Below are positions 39,716-49,147 of a stretch of DNA of 64,000 nt, piece by piece. The stretch spans positions 62,001 to 126,000 of the forward strand of contig NZ_JBGCCH010000027.1 in the NCBI RefSeq assembly GCF_041261205.1. The letters are read 5' to 3'. The notes beneath the pieces are model-generated. The model did not search any database, was not told the DNA's origin, and was given only the letters and a program-made list of their open reading frames with translations. Made by a program: the position numbers and the translations under genes. Within the stretch, counting starts at the first letter, position 1; each line of letters opens with the position of its first letter. Source of the stretch: Catenulispora sp. MAP5-51. Lineage in GTDB: Bacteria; Actinomycetota; Actinomycetes; Streptomycetales; Catenulisporaceae.

Positions 39716-39744
39716 TTAGGCATACCTAAGTAAGGTGTGCCTAG
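39716..39744 (+). promoter_or_regulatory. Double iron box (DtxR/IdeR/DmdR-type operator)
   Basis: TTAGGCATACCTAA (39716-39729) followed by TAAGGTGTGCCTAG (39731-39744) gives overlapping TTAGG/CCTAA dyads, the hallmark of iron-dependent DtxR-family repressor sites. It lies 26 bases before the iron-binding protein start and matches the function of the operon. Confidence 0.88.
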
Positions 39745-39770
39745 TCTCGTCGTCCCCAGGGAGGTTCTCG

Positions 39771-40847
39771 GTGCTCACGCATGCCGTACGGTCCGGTCGG
39801 AAGTCAGCGGTGGTCGCGGTCGGAGCGGCCCTGACCAGTGTGGTGCTGGCGGCGTGCGGCAGCGGGTCCTCGAAGCCGGTGGCGGCCGGCCGGTCAGCGG
39901 GCGGGTCGCTGGCCGGCCAGTCGATCACCCTCTACAGCGGTCAGCACGAGCAGACCGTGCAGGCGCTGGTGAAGGCCTTCGAGGCCAAGACCGGCGTGAA
40001 GGTGAACGTGCGCTCCGGGGACGAGGCCGAGCTCGCGAACCAGATCCTCACCGAGGGCAAGGCCTCCCCCGCCGACGCGTTCTTCGCCGAGAACCCTCCG
40101 GCGCTGACCACGCTGGAGGAGAAGGGCCTGCTGGCCAAGGTGGACGCGAGCACGCTGAGCGCGGTGCCGGCCGCGGACAGCTCGGCCGGCGGCGACTGGC
40201 TCGGGGTGTCGGCCCGCAGCGCCGTGTTCGCGTACAACACCTCGGCGGTGCAGACCTCGCAGCTGCCGACGTCGGTGCAGGACCTGGCGGGCGCGGCGTG
40301 GAAGGGGAAGCTCGGGATCGCGCCGAGCGAGACCGACTTCACCCCGATCGTCACGCGCATGATCAAGGCGGTCGGCGCCGACGCGACCAAGACCTGGCTA
40401 CAGGGGCTCAAGGCCAACGGCAAGGTCTACGACTCGAACGAGGACCTGATCTCCGCCATCAACAAGGGCGAGGTCGCCGGGGGCGTCGTCGACCACTACT
40501 ACTGGTACCGCATGCGCGACGAGGTCGGCGCGGGCGCCGTGCACAGCGCGCTGGCCTCCTTCGCCGCCGGGGACCCGGGGTCGATGGTGGACGTCTCCGG
40601 CATCGGGATCCTGTCCTCCAGCAAGCACCAGGCGGCGGCCCAGGCGCTGCTCGCCTACTTGGTTTCCCAGCCGGGTCAGCAGATCATCGCCACCTCGCAG
40701 AGCTATGAGTACCCGCTGCTGCCCGGCGTGACCGCCGCGAAGCTGGACAAGCCGCTGTCGGCCGCCGGACCGCTGGTGCCGGCCACCGATCTGGGCGACG
40801 GCAAGCAGGCACTGGATCTGCTGCAGAGCGTCGGCCTGCTTTCGTGA
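39771..40847 (+). CDS. Ferric iron ABC transporter substrate-binding lipoprotein
   Basis: A 358-residue FbpA/FutA-type binding protein. The lipobox TSVVLAAC sets the lipidated Cys near residue 27. ITLYSGQHEQTVQALVKAFE is the family opening, PADAFFAENPPAL follows, and VVDHYYWYRMRDE includes the tandem Tyr pair that binds ferric iron. GTG 39771 is chosen for its GGGAGG site and signal sequence; the frame begins earlier at 39735 inside the iron box. It overlaps the permease gene by four bases (GTGA). Expression is probably derepressed by iron limitation. Confidence 0.92.
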   Translation: MLTHAVRSGRKSAVVAVGAALTSVVLAACGSGSSKPVAAGRSAGGSLAGQSITLYSGQHEQTVQALVKAFEAKTGVKVNVRSGDEAELANQILTEGKASPADAFFAENPPALTTLEEKGLLAKVDASTLSAVPAADSSAGGDWLGVSARSAVFAYNTSAVQTSQLPTSVQDLAGAAWKGKLGIAPSETDFTPIVTRMIKAVGADATKTWLQGLKANGKVYDSNEDLISAINKGEVAGGVVDHYYWYRMRDEVGAGAVHSALASFAAGDPGSMVDVSGIGILSSSKHQAAAQALLAYLVSQPGQQIIATSQSYEYPLLPGVTAAKLDKPLSAAGPLVPATDLGDGKQALDLLQSVGLLS

Positions 40848-42472
40848 GCCAGCCCGCTGCTCCCGCCCGCGCCGCCCTGCCGCGTTCGGTCCTGAGGGCG
40901 ATGAGCCCGGCGGCGTTGCGCCGCCGGGCTTCCGGCGCTCCGTTGGTGCTGTCGCTGGTGGCCGCGGCGGTCGCGGTCGTCGTGTGCTGCCCGCTGGTGT
41001 TCGTGGTGATGCAGGCCGGCCAGTCCGGATGGGACTCCGTCCGCCGGCTGCTCGGCCGCCCGCTGGTCACCACGCTGTTGTGGCACACGCTGGAGCTCAC
41101 CGTCACCGTCACGGCGGCGACGCTGCTCATCGGCTTCTGCGCCGCCTTCCTGACGCAGCGCACTGACATCCCGGGGCGCCGGGTGTTCACGGTGCTGCTG
41201 GCGATGCCTTTGGCGGTCCCGGAGTTCGTGCACGGGTACTGCTGGGTCTCGTTGTTCCCGTCGGTCCAGGGCTTCCGGGGCGCGGTGCTGGTGATGACCA
41301 CCTCGCTGTACCCGCTGGTGTTCCTGCCGGTGGCCGCGACCCTGCGGCGCAGCGACGCCGCCACCGAGGAGGTGGCGCGCAGCCTCGGCCACAGCCGGTG
41401 GCGCGTCCTGTGGCGGGTGACGCTGCCGCAGACCCGGCCGGCGCTGGCCGGCGGCGCGCTGCTGGTGTCGCTGTACCTGCTCGGCGAGTACGGGGCGTTC
41501 GCGATGGTGCGCTACACCACCTTCGCCACCGCGATCTACACGCAGTTCGAGACGAGCTTCGACACCGTCTCGGCGTCCGTGCTGGCGCTGGTGCTGATCG
41601 TGCTGGCCGTACTGGTGACCGGGGCCGAGGCCGGAGCCGGACGCCGGCGGGGCCGGGGGGTCAGGGTGGTCCGGGAAGGCGCGGCGGCGCGGCCCGCCGA
41701 TCCGCTGGCGCTGGGCCGGGGCCGGATTCCGGCCCTCCTGGGACTGGCCGCGGTGGTCGGCACCACGCTCGGCGTCCCGGTATACGCACTCGGATACTGG
41801 CTGGCCAAGGGCAACTCCAGCACGCTGCCCTCGGCCTCGATCTGGACGGCGACCGCCACCACCGCCGGGTACGCGCTGGTCACCGCCGCGGTGGCGACGG
41901 CGGCCGCGGTCCCGGTCGCGCTGCTGGCCTGGCGCCACCCGGGGCACGCGTCCGAGGGGATCGTGCGCCTGGCCTACCTGACGCGGGCCCTGCCGGGCAT
42001 CGCGGTCGCGCTGGCCGTGGTGTTCTTCGCGATCCGCTACGCCCAGCCCTGGTATCAGCAGCCTCCGATGCTCGTCGCCGGCTACGTGGTGTTGTTCTTC
42101 CCCCTCGCCCTGACGGCCGTGCGCGCCTCGCTGGCCCACGTCCCGCACGGGGTCGAGGACGTGGCGCGCTCGCTCGGCCGGCGCCGCCTGGCCGTGCTGG
42201 GCCGGGTCACGCTGCCGCTGATCGCGCCGGGGCTGGCCGCCTCGTTCGCGATGGTGGCGCTGACCGCCAGCACCGAGCTGACCGCGACGCTGCTGTTGCA
42301 TCCCACCGGGACCGAGACCCTGGCGACCCGGTTCTGGTCGTACACCACCGGACTGGCCTACGGCGCCGCCGCTCCCTACGCGGCGATGATGACCGTCCTG
42401 TCGGTCCCGGCCGTGATCCTGCTGACCCGCCGCACGCTCGGACCCGCCCGCAGCTTGAAGGAAGAAGCCTGA
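40844..42472 (+). CDS. Ferric iron ABC transporter permease, fused two-domain type
   Basis: A 542-residue FbpB-like permease made of two fused halves with about twelve membrane segments. Each half carries an EAA loop for the ATPase: EEVARSLGHSRWRVLWRVTL in the first and EDVARSLGRRRLAVLGRVTL in the second. The middle contains a basic cytoplasmic loop (GRRRGRGVRVVR). It starts at GTG 40844, overlapping the binding-protein stop, and ends one base before the ATG of the ATPase gene. Confidence 0.93.
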   Translation: MSQPAAPARAALPRSVLRAMSPAALRRRASGAPLVLSLVAAAVAVVVCCPLVFVVMQAGQSGWDSVRRLLGRPLVTTLLWHTLELTVTVTAATLLIGFCAAFLTQRTDIPGRRVFTVLLAMPLAVPEFVHGYCWVSLFPSVQGFRGAVLVMTTSLYPLVFLPVAATLRRSDAATEEVARSLGHSRWRVLWRVTLPQTRPALAGGALLVSLYLLGEYGAFAMVRYTTFATAIYTQFETSFDTVSASVLALVLIVLAVLVTGAEAGAGRRRGRGVRVVREGAAARPADPLALGRGRIPALLGLAAVVGTTLGVPVYALGYWLAKGNSSTLPSASIWTATATTAGYALVTAAVATAAAVPVALLAWRHPGHASEGIVRLAYLTRALPGIAVALAVVFFAIRYAQPWYQQPPMLVAGYVVLFFPLALTAVRASLAHVPHGVEDVARSLGRRRLAVLGRVTLPLIAPGLAASFAMVALTASTELTATLLLHPTGTETLATRFWSYTTGLAYGAAAPYAAMMTVLSVPAVILLTRRTLGPARSLKEEA

Positions 42473-42473
42473 C

Positions 42474-43637
42474 ATGAGCGGACTCACGATCACCGGACTG
42501 CGGGCCGGCCACGGCGCCTCCGCGGTCCTGGACGGCCTGGATCTGACGATCGAGGACGGGACGCTGGCTTGCATCCTCGGCCCCTCCGGATGCGGCAAGA
42601 GCACACTGCTGCGGGTCATCGCCGGATTCCACCGGTCGAGCGCGGGAACGGTCGCGGTCGGCGGACGCGTGCTGAACGACGAGCGCACGCAGGTCGCGGC
42701 CGAACGCCGGCGGATCGGCTACGTCCCGCAGGACGGCGCGCTGTTCCCGCACCTCTCGGCCGCCGCGAACATCGGCTTCGGCCTGCCGCGTGCCGGACGC
42801 GGTGAGCGCGTGGAGGAGCTGCTGGACCTGGTCGGGCTGTCAGGGCTCGGCGACCGGCATCCGCATCAGCTCTCCGGCGGCCAACAGCAGCGCGTCGCAT
42901 TGGCGCGGGCACTCGCCCCGCGCCCGGAACTGCTGTTGTTGGACGAGCCGTTCGCCGCGTTGGACGCCGCACTGCGCACCGAGGTACGGGCCCAGGTCGC
43001 GGCGGCACTGAGGGCGGCGAACGCCACCGCGATCCTCGTGACGCACGACGTCGACGAGGCGTTGTCGTTCGCCGACCTCATCGCGGTGCTGCGCGGCGGG
43101 CGGATCGTGCAGGCCGACAGCGGCCACGCGCTGTACCACCGGCCTGCCGATGCCGACATAGCGCGGACGCTCGGCGAGGCCAACCTGCTCCCCGCGGTCG
43201 TGCGCGGCGGTCTGGCCGAGACGGCGCTGGGTACCGTGGCGCTGCCCGACGGGGCCGAGGTCCCCGACGGATTGGCGACCGTCATGCTGCGCCCCGGCCA
43301 GGTGCGGATCGCGGCCCCCGGGCCGGACACAGACACTGGCGCCGACACCAACACTGGCACCGGCACCGGCACCGGCACCGACGCCTTCCCGGCGCGGATC
43401 CTCGATTCCCGGTTCCGGGGCACCGACTGGCGGATCGAGCTCACCCTCGAGGACAGCCACATCGCCGGGCCGCCGCTGATCGCCTACGTCACGCAGGAAC
43501 CGCCGGCGGCCGGGCAGCAGGTCCACCTCGGCGTCGACGGCTGCGCCTTTCCGCTCGGCACCCCGGCCGATCCCGGGCACGCCGCCGGCGCGGACGAGCA
43601 GCCTTCGAAGGCGGCCGCCGGCACCGTCGTGTCCTGA
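42474..43637 (+). CDS. Ferric iron ABC transporter ATP-binding protein
   Basis: A 387-residue FbpC-like ATPase. Walker A is GPSGCGKST (near residue 38), the signature is LSGGQQQRVALARAL, Walker B is LLLLDEPFAALD, and the switch His is in VTHDVDEAL. The C-terminal regulatory TOBE region (about 240-370) is interrupted by a short repeat of Asp/Gly/Thr residues encoded at 43324-43382. It energises the upstream permease. One base separates its stop from the next gene. Confidence 0.93.
   Translation: MSGLTITGLRAGHGASAVLDGLDLTIEDGTLACILGPSGCGKSTLLRVIAGFHRSSAGTVAVGGRVLNDERTQVAAERRRIGYVPQDGALFPHLSAAANIGFGLPRAGRGERVEELLDLVGLSGLGDRHPHQLSGGQQQRVALARALAPRPELLLLDEPFAALDAALRTEVRAQVAAALRAANATAILVTHDVDEALSFADLIAVLRGGRIVQADSGHALYHRPADADIARTLGEANLLPAVVRGGLAETALGTVALPDGAEVPDGLATVMLRPGQVRIAAPGPDTDTGADTNTGTGTGTGTDAFPARILDSRFRGTDWRIELTLEDSHIAGPPLIAYVTQEPPAAGQQVHLGVDGCAFPLGTPADPGHAAGADEQPSKAAAGTVVS
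43324..43382 (+). repeat. Six-base GACACN/GGCACC repeat inside the iron ATPase gene
   Basis: Repeated GACACN and GGCACC units encode a Thr-, Gly- and Asp-rich stretch in the regulatory domain of the ATPase. It is in frame and probably a length-variable linker. Confidence 0.75.
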
Positions 43638-43638
43638 T

Positions 43639-45000
43639 ATGCCCGAGCTGCTGGATCAGGCGGGACGCGGCGCGCTCTACTGCTGTGTTCCGCACCGCGC
43701 CGACGCCGACCAATCGCCGGTCGATGCCCAGGAGCGGCAAGGCCGCGCGCTGGCCGCGAAGCTCCGGATCAGCGTGCGCCCCGAGTCGGTGTTCGCCGAC
43801 CGGCAGCGGTCGGTGTGGCAGCCGGAGGCCGGCCGACCCGGCTGGACTCGGCTCTTGCAGGCGGTCCGCGCCGACCGGGTGGACACGGTTCTGGTGTTCC
43901 GGCCCTCGATGCTGATCCGTCACCGCCCGGCCGACGCGATGGAGCTGCTGGCCCTGGCCGAGGAGAATCTGGTGGTGCTCCACGGTTTCGGCGACGGTGT
44001 GGACCTCCGGGACACGAGAGCGCGCAAGGCCGCCCTGGCTCAAGCCCGGCAGCTGAGCCGCACCTCCGCTGCTTTGTCGGATTCGGTTCGGGCGGCTCAT
44101 CGCCTGGCCGCGGAGTCCGGGCATCCGCACGGCGGCGGACGCCGCGCGTACGGCTACGAGGTCGGTATGCGGGCCCTGATTCCGAGCGAAGCCCGGGTGG
44201 TGCATGAGATCTACTCCCGGTATCTGGACGGCGAGAGTCTGCGCGCCATCGCGTGGGATCTGAACGCGCGCGCCGTCCCGACGTCCACCGGCAGCACGTG
44301 GACCACCACCGGCATCGACCGGATCCTGGCGGCCCCTCGGTACGCCGGCCTGCGGGTCTTCCGCGGCAGTGTGAACCGCGAGGAGGGCGGGCTTCGCCCG
44401 GGGACGTGGGCACCGTGCGTCGGTGTCGAGGTCTGGCGGACGGTGCAGGAGGAGCGTGCGGCGCGGGCCGCGGCGTATGCCGGGCACCGGAAACGTGCGC
44501 GTTATCTGCTGACCGGCCTGGTCGTGTGCGGGCAGTGCCGCGTCCACATGGTCGGCTCGATCGTCGGCGACTACCGCATGTACGCCTGCGCTTCCTTGAA
44601 CAGCCCGCTGCCCAGGAAGTGCAACCAGCACATAGCCGCCGGTTCTTTGGAACGTTTCGTCAGCGAGGCGGCCGTGGCGCTGCTGACCGCTCGGGACGGC
44701 TCGATCAACCACGACGGCCCGGTGAGCGTGCGCCGCGGACTGGCGGAGCCGGCACCCGGCCGGCCCGACGGACTCCGCCACGAATTCCGGCACGAACACG
44801 GCCAGGTGGATCTGCGCGATCTCGGCGCGCTGGACGGTGTGGCCACCGGGGCGGAAGCGGCGGGCGATTGGGAGCGGCTGCCCGACACCCGCAAGGCCGC
44901 GGTGCTGCGGGCGTTGTTCGCCGCGATCGTGATCGGGCCGAAGACGACCGTTCGCAGTGTTTTCGACATCAGCCGGATCACTCTGGTGCGCGACAGCTGA
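43639..45000 (+). CDS. Large serine recombinase homologue lacking catalytic residues
   Basis: A 453-residue protein with resolvase N-terminal (about 10-150), recombinase (about 155-260; YGYEVGMRALIPSEARVVHE, TTGIDRILAAPRYAGLRVF) and zinc-ribbon (about 290-330; CGQC and CASLNSPLPRKCNQ) domains. The catalytic block, normally YxRVS, reads YCCVP, so both the Arg and the nucleophilic Ser are lost. The later DRLSR motif reads SMLIR, which loses another Arg. It should not cut DNA but may still bind it. It begins one base after the iron ATPase stop, so it is probably translated from the iron-regulated message. Confidence 0.85.
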   Translation: MPELLDQAGRGALYCCVPHRADADQSPVDAQERQGRALAAKLRISVRPESVFADRQRSVWQPEAGRPGWTRLLQAVRADRVDTVLVFRPSMLIRHRPADAMELLALAEENLVVLHGFGDGVDLRDTRARKAALAQARQLSRTSAALSDSVRAAHRLAAESGHPHGGGRRAYGYEVGMRALIPSEARVVHEIYSRYLDGESLRAIAWDLNARAVPTSTGSTWTTTGIDRILAAPRYAGLRVFRGSVNREEGGLRPGTWAPCVGVEVWRTVQEERAARAAAYAGHRKRARYLLTGLVVCGQCRVHMVGSIVGDYRMYACASLNSPLPRKCNQHIAAGSLERFVSEAAVALLTARDGSINHDGPVSVRRGLAEPAPGRPDGLRHEFRHEHGQVDLRDLGALDGVATGAEAAGDWERLPDTRKAAVLRALFAAIVIGPKTTVRSVFDISRITLVRDS

Positions 45001-45167
45001 CAACTATGGTCCGTAGCACTCAGCTGCCGGAGGATGACGGACTCCCGCCAGCGATCAAGGGTTACTTCGTAACCTGACTGAAAAACGCAGGCCAAAAGAC
45101 GTTACCGGTGCGTACGCCTTCTACGGTATCCAATGGACCCTCATCCATACTCTTACATAAGAAAACG

Positions 45168-45196
45168 TTGACCGACCAACTCCGTGGCGCTACTTT
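45168..45196 (+). promoter_or_regulatory. Promoter of the S53 peptidase gene with long leader
   Basis: TTGACC (45168-45173) and TACTTT (45191-45196) are spaced by exactly 17 bases, a good vegetative promoter. Transcription from about 45203 would leave some 270 untranslated bases before GTG 45476. The gap 45001-45475 holds no gene that I can support; its first 170 bases are AT-rich for this genome. Confidence 0.65.
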
Positions 45197-45475
45197 CCCT
45201 AGTCGAGGCCTGGAGGGAACCGTCCGTTCGGTCGGCACGACGCACGGTCGTTCTCGCCCAGCAGAACAGCAAGGCGTACACAAACGGCACGGCCGGATCG
45301 AGACGCGTTGGTCAACTGCGGCGGAGACCTACCAGGTACCCCACCTCCGCATGCGGCTGGCGCACACCCACACGCACCGCCAGGTCTCCTCTCGATCGAC
45401 CGCGCCCAAACCCCACCACAGGCGGCCGGCCTGCACGTCCTGCCGCCTCCCCACAGCGAGAGGGAAACCATCCCC

Positions 45476-47572
45476 GTGAGAAACACTTCACGCCTGCGCG
45501 CGACCGCGCGCCTGGCAACAGCCGTTGCCCTGGGCAGCGCGCTGACCGTCGCCGTCGCTTCGGGGGCCACCGCCTCCCCGGCGCCGGCGGCGACCACTTC
45601 GGCATCCGTGAACCTGATCGCCGCAGAGGCCGCCGGTTCCGCCCACGCCGCGCAGCCCGCGGCGAGCGCGGAGAACCAGGGCTCGACCCACGCCTGTTCG
45701 GCCGTGATCGTGGCCGGGCACCAGTCCTGCTTCGCGCTGAAGCGGAACGGCATCCACTCCATGACCGCCGCGGTCTCGCCCAACGCGATCCCGTCCGGTG
45801 TCGGGTACGGCCCCTCTCAGCTGCAGTCGGCGTACAACCTGACCTCCGCCGCCGCCGCCAACGGCGCCGGCCGCACCATCGCCATCGTCGACGCCTACGA
45901 CGACGCGAACGCCGCCTCCGACCTGGCCGCCTACCGCACCGCGGCGGGCCTGCCGGCGGCGAACTTCAAGAAGGTCAACCAGAACGGCGCGACCTCCCCG
46001 CTGCCCTCCGCGCCGCCCTCGGGCGACGACTGGACGCTGGAGGAGTCGCTGGACCTGGACATGGCCTCCGCGATCTGCCCGCTGTGCAGCATCGTGCTGG
46101 TCGAGGCGCAGGACGACCAGAGCACCGGCCTCTACACCGCGCAGGCCGCCGCCGCCAACGTCGCCACGTACATATCCAACTCCTGGGGCGGCTCGGAGTC
46201 CTCGACCGACCCGTCGTCGGACAACACCTACTTCAAGCACGCGACCGGCACCGTGACCACGGTGTCCGCCGGTGACTCCGACTACGGCGCGTCCTACCCG
46301 GCGACCTCGCCGAACGTGGTCTCGGTCGGCGGCACGAACCTGGCCACCGCCTCCAACAGCCGCGGCTGGACCGAGTCGGTCTGGAACACCACCACCGGCT
46401 CCGAGGGCACCGGCTCGGGCTGCTCGGCCTACGAGGCACAGCCCGCGTGGCAGACCTCGCTGAACCTGCCGTCGGGCTGCTCCAAGCGCGTCGACAACGA
46501 CGTCGCCGCGGACGCCGACCCGGCCACCGGTGTCGCCGTCTACGACACGTCCAACGGCAACACCGGCTGGAACGAGGTCGGCGGCACGTCGGCGTCCTCC
46601 CCGATGGTCGCCGCGATGTACGCCCTGGCCGGCAACGCCGGCGCCACCCCGGCGCAGGACATCTACCAGCACACCAGCAACTTCTACGACGTCACCTCGG
46701 GCAACGACGGCTCCTGCAGCCCGTCCTACCTGTGCACCGCGGGCACCGGCTACGACGGCCCCACCGGCATCGGCACCCCGAACGGCATCGCCGGCCTGCA
46801 GACCGGCGGCAGCGGCGGCACCGAGACCGTCTCGGTGACCAACCCGGGCAACCAGTCCTCGACCGCCGGCACCGCGATCAGCACCCTGCAGATCTCGGGT
46901 TCGGACTCGGCGAGCAAGGCGCTGACCTACTCGGCCACCGGCCTGCCGGCCGGCCTGTCGATCAGCAGCTCCGGCGCCATCACCGGCACCCCCACCACGG
47001 CCAGCACCTCCTCCGTGACCGTGACCGCCTCCTCCGGCACCGCCTCGGGCTCGACGTCCTTCACCTGGACGGTCAGCTCCACCGGCGGCGGCTGCTCCGC
47101 GACCCAGCTGCTGGGCAACGCCGGCTTCGAGACCGGTAGCGCCGCCCCGTGGTCGGCCTCCACCGGTGTCATCAACAGCGACACCAGCAGCGAGCCGGCC
47201 CACTCCGGCAGCTACGACGCCTGGATGGACGGCTACGGCACCACCCACACCGACACCCTCTCGCAGGCGGTGAGCATCCCCGCCACCTGCAAGACGGCGA
47301 CCTTCTCCTTCTGGCTGCACATCGACACCGCCGAGACCTCGACCAGCACCGCGTACGACACGCTCAAGGTGCAGGTCCTGAACTCCTCCGGCACCGTCCT
47401 GGGCACCCTGGCCACCTACTCCAACCTCAACCACAACACCGGGTACGCCCAGCACTCGTTCAGCCTGGCCAGCTACATCGGCCAGAACGTGACGCTGAAG
47501 TTCACCGGCGCCGAGGACTCCTCGCTGCAGACCTCGTTCGTCGTCGACGACAACGCGCTGAACGTCAACTGA
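45476..47572 (+). CDS. Secreted S53-family (sedolisin) peptidase with Ig-like and C-terminal accessory domains
   Basis: A 698-residue exported serine-carboxyl peptidase. A signal peptide (1-38, ending near ATAS) is followed by a short region and then the catalytic domain from about residue 105. The Glu/Asp pair lies in EESLDLDMA (about 189-195) and the Ser is in GTSASSP (about 372). A putative Ig domain (about 450-540; [20 protein letters not shown]) and a jelly-roll-like C-terminal domain (about 545-698; [21 protein letters not shown]) follow. The large Pro-kumamolisin prodomain is absent, as in some actinomycete members. GTG 45476 begins the signal peptide. Confidence 0.9.
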   Translation: MRNTSRLRATARLATAVALGSALTVAVASGATASPAPAATTSASVNLIAAEAAGSAHAAQPAASAENQGSTHACSAVIVAGHQSCFALKRNGIHSMTAAVSPNAIPSGVGYGPSQLQSAYNLTSAAAANGAGRTIAIVDAYDDANAASDLAAYRTAAGLPAANFKKVNQNGATSPLPSAPPSGDDWTLEESLDLDMASAICPLCSIVLVEAQDDQSTGLYTAQAAAANVATYISNSWGGSESSTDPSSDNTYFKHATGTVTTVSAGDSDYGASYPATSPNVVSVGGTNLATASNSRGWTESVWNTTTGSEGTGSGCSAYEAQPAWQTSLNLPSGCSKRVDNDVAADADPATGVAVYDTSNGNTGWNEVGGTSASSPMVAAMYALAGNAGATPAQDIYQHTSNFYDVTSGNDGSCSPSYLCTAGTGYDGPTGIGTPNGIAGLQTGGSGGTETVSVTNPGNQSSTAGTAISTLQISGSDSASKALTYSATGLPAGLSISSSGAITGTPTTASTSSVTVTASSGTASGSTSFTWTVSSTGGGCSATQLLGNAGFETGSAAPWSASTGVINSDTSSEPAHSGSYDAWMDGYGTTHTDTLSQAVSIPATCKTATFSFWLHIDTAETSTSTAYDTLKVQVLNSSGTVLGTLATYSNLNHNTGYAQHSFSLASYIGQNVTLKFTGAEDSSLQTSFVVDDNALNVN

Positions 47573-47598
47573 CGCCGGTAGCGCTGTTCTGAGACAGC

Positions 47599-47637
47599 GG
47601 GCGGCGGATCGGGTTCTCCCGGTCCGCCGCCCTTTTT
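47599..47637 (+). terminator. Rho-independent terminator after the S53 peptidase gene
   Basis: GGGCGGCGGATCGGG and CCCGGTCCGCCGCCC form a 15-base stem (one G-U pair) with a four-base loop, followed by TTTTT at 47633-47637. It is the only intrinsic terminator in the window that I found with a clear T run. Confidence 0.92.
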
Positions 47638-47711
47638 CCATCGTGGTCCGACATCCATGGCGAATCGTGTCTAACATGCGGTAACCGACATCTGTAGGCG
47701 AAACTCATTGC

Positions 47712-49085
47712 ATGGGATTCGACCTCGCCGAACTACTCGCCGCGCGCCGAGGCGAGGGGTATGACCTGCACACCAGGTACTGCAACCCCCAGCTGGCCCG
47801 GACGCTGCGGACCATCGGGTTCGACACCGTTTATGAGAAGGCGGACGGGGCCTACCTGACGGGTGCCGACGGACAGCGGTACCTGGACTTCCTCAGCGGG
47901 TTCGGCGTGTTCGGGCTGGGCCGCAACCATCCGGTTGTCCGGAAGGCGCTGCACCAGTACCTCGATATGCAGTTCGCGGACCTCGTGCAGTTCGACTGCG
48001 CGCTGCTGGCCGGCCTGTTGGCCGAGCAGCTGGTCGTGAAGTCGCCGGGGATGGAGCGGGCGTACTTCGCGAACAGCGGGACGGAGGCGGTGGAGACCGC
48101 GCTGAAGTTCGCGCGGTGTGCGACCGGCAAGCCGCGGGTGCTGTACGCCGACCACGCGTTCCACGGGCTGACCGCGGGGTCGTTGTCGGTCAACGGGGCC
48201 AAGGAGTTCCGGGCCGGGTTCGGGCCGTTGCTGCCCGGCGACGCCGTCGCCTTCGGGGACCTGGCGGCGTTGGCGGCCGAGCTCGGCAAGGGCGACGTCG
48301 CGGCGTTCATCGTCGAGCCGATCCAGGGCAAGGGCGTGTTCCTGCCGCCGGCCGGGTACCTGCCGCAGGCCCAGGAGCTGCTGCGCAAGCACAAGGCGCT
48401 GCTGATCTGCGACGAGGTGCAGACCGGGTTGGGGCGGACCGGCACCTTCTTCGCGTACGAGGCCGAGGGGCTGGAGCCGGACCTGGTCACCGTCGCCAAG
48501 ACGCTGTCGGGCGGATTCGTGCCGGTCGGCGCGACGCTGGGCAAAGACTGGATCTTCCAGAAGGTCTACTCCTCGATGGACCGGGTCCTGGTGCACGACT
48601 CGACCTTCGGGTCGATGGCGATGGCCATGACCGCTGGGCTGGCCACGCTGGCGGTGCTGGAGGACGACGACCTGACGGCGAACGCCGCGCAGGCCGGCGA
48701 CCAGCTCGTGGCGGGACTGAAGGAGATGATCGGACGATACGAGATGCTCGCCGACGTGCGCGGCCGGGGGCTGATGATCGGGATCGAGTTCGGCAAGGCC
48801 TCCTCGCTGCGGCTGAAGGCCGGGTGGTCAATGCTCCAGGCGGCCCGCAAGGGGCTGTTCTCACAGATGATCGTCATGGCCCTGTATCGGCGGCACCGGA
48901 TCCTGACACAGGTGTCGGGGGACTATCTGGAGGTGGTGAAGCTGCTGCCGCCGCTGACCATCGGCGAGCGGGAGGTCGCGGAGTTCCTGGCGGCCTTCGA
49001 GGACGTCATGGAGGACGCGCACAAGGGGACCGGGATGATGTGGGACTTCGGGAAGACGCTGATGAAGCAGGCCCGCGGGGCTTGA
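47712..49085 (+). CDS. Class III PLP-dependent aminotransferase, HpnO-like
   Basis: A 457-residue PLP enzyme. NSGTEAVETALKFAR is the cofactor phosphate loop, DEVQTGLGRTG carries the PLP-stacking Asp, and the Schiff-base Lys is in AKTLSGGFVPVGATL. The N terminus (FDLAELLAARRGEGYDLHTR) and the C-terminal GLMIGIEFG block resemble HpnO-like enzymes found in hopanoid clusters. No other hopanoid gene lies in the window, so that role is only a suggestion. The final 20 bases of the gene are part of a 33-base direct repeat. Confidence 0.88.
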   Translation: MGFDLAELLAARRGEGYDLHTRYCNPQLARTLRTIGFDTVYEKADGAYLTGADGQRYLDFLSGFGVFGLGRNHPVVRKALHQYLDMQFADLVQFDCALLAGLLAEQLVVKSPGMERAYFANSGTEAVETALKFARCATGKPRVLYADHAFHGLTAGSLSVNGAKEFRAGFGPLLPGDAVAFGDLAALAAELGKGDVAAFIVEPIQGKGVFLPPAGYLPQAQELLRKHKALLICDEVQTGLGRTGTFFAYEAEGLEPDLVTVAKTLSGGFVPVGATLGKDWIFQKVYSSMDRVLVHDSTFGSMAMAMTAGLATLAVLEDDDLTANAAQAGDQLVAGLKEMIGRYEMLADVRGRGLMIGIEFGKASSLRLKAGWSMLQAARKGLFSQMIVMALYRRHRILTQVSGDYLEVVKLLPPLTIGEREVAEFLAAFEDVMEDAHKGTGMMWDFGKTLMKQARGA

Positions 49086-49138
49086 GGCAGCGGCCGGCCG
49101 GCGGGAAGCAGGCCTGCGGGGCTTGAGACAGCGGCTGG
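49065..49138 (+). repeat. 33-base direct repeat spanning the aminotransferase stop codon
   Basis: Copies at 49065-49097 and 49106-49138 (both starting AAGCAGGCC and containing GCGGGGCTTGAG) differ at three positions. The first copy contains the end and stop of the gene; the second lies downstream. Confidence 0.85.
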
Positions 49139-49147
49139 TGGCCCCGG

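Noticed and set aside
43639-45000. A mobile element or integrated phage carrying the serine recombinase.
   Set aside because: No attachment repeats, phage genes or composition change surround it, and it is packed into an iron operon with its catalytic residues lost.
45308-45475. An N-terminal extension of the S53 peptidase from a TTG start.
   Set aside because: The extension is Pro/His-rich with no export signal, whereas GTG 45476 opens a normal signal peptide.
45001-45475. A cyclic-di-AMP or other known riboswitch in the peptidase leader.
   Set aside because: I could not find the conserved blocks of any class that I know, so only a long leader is reported.
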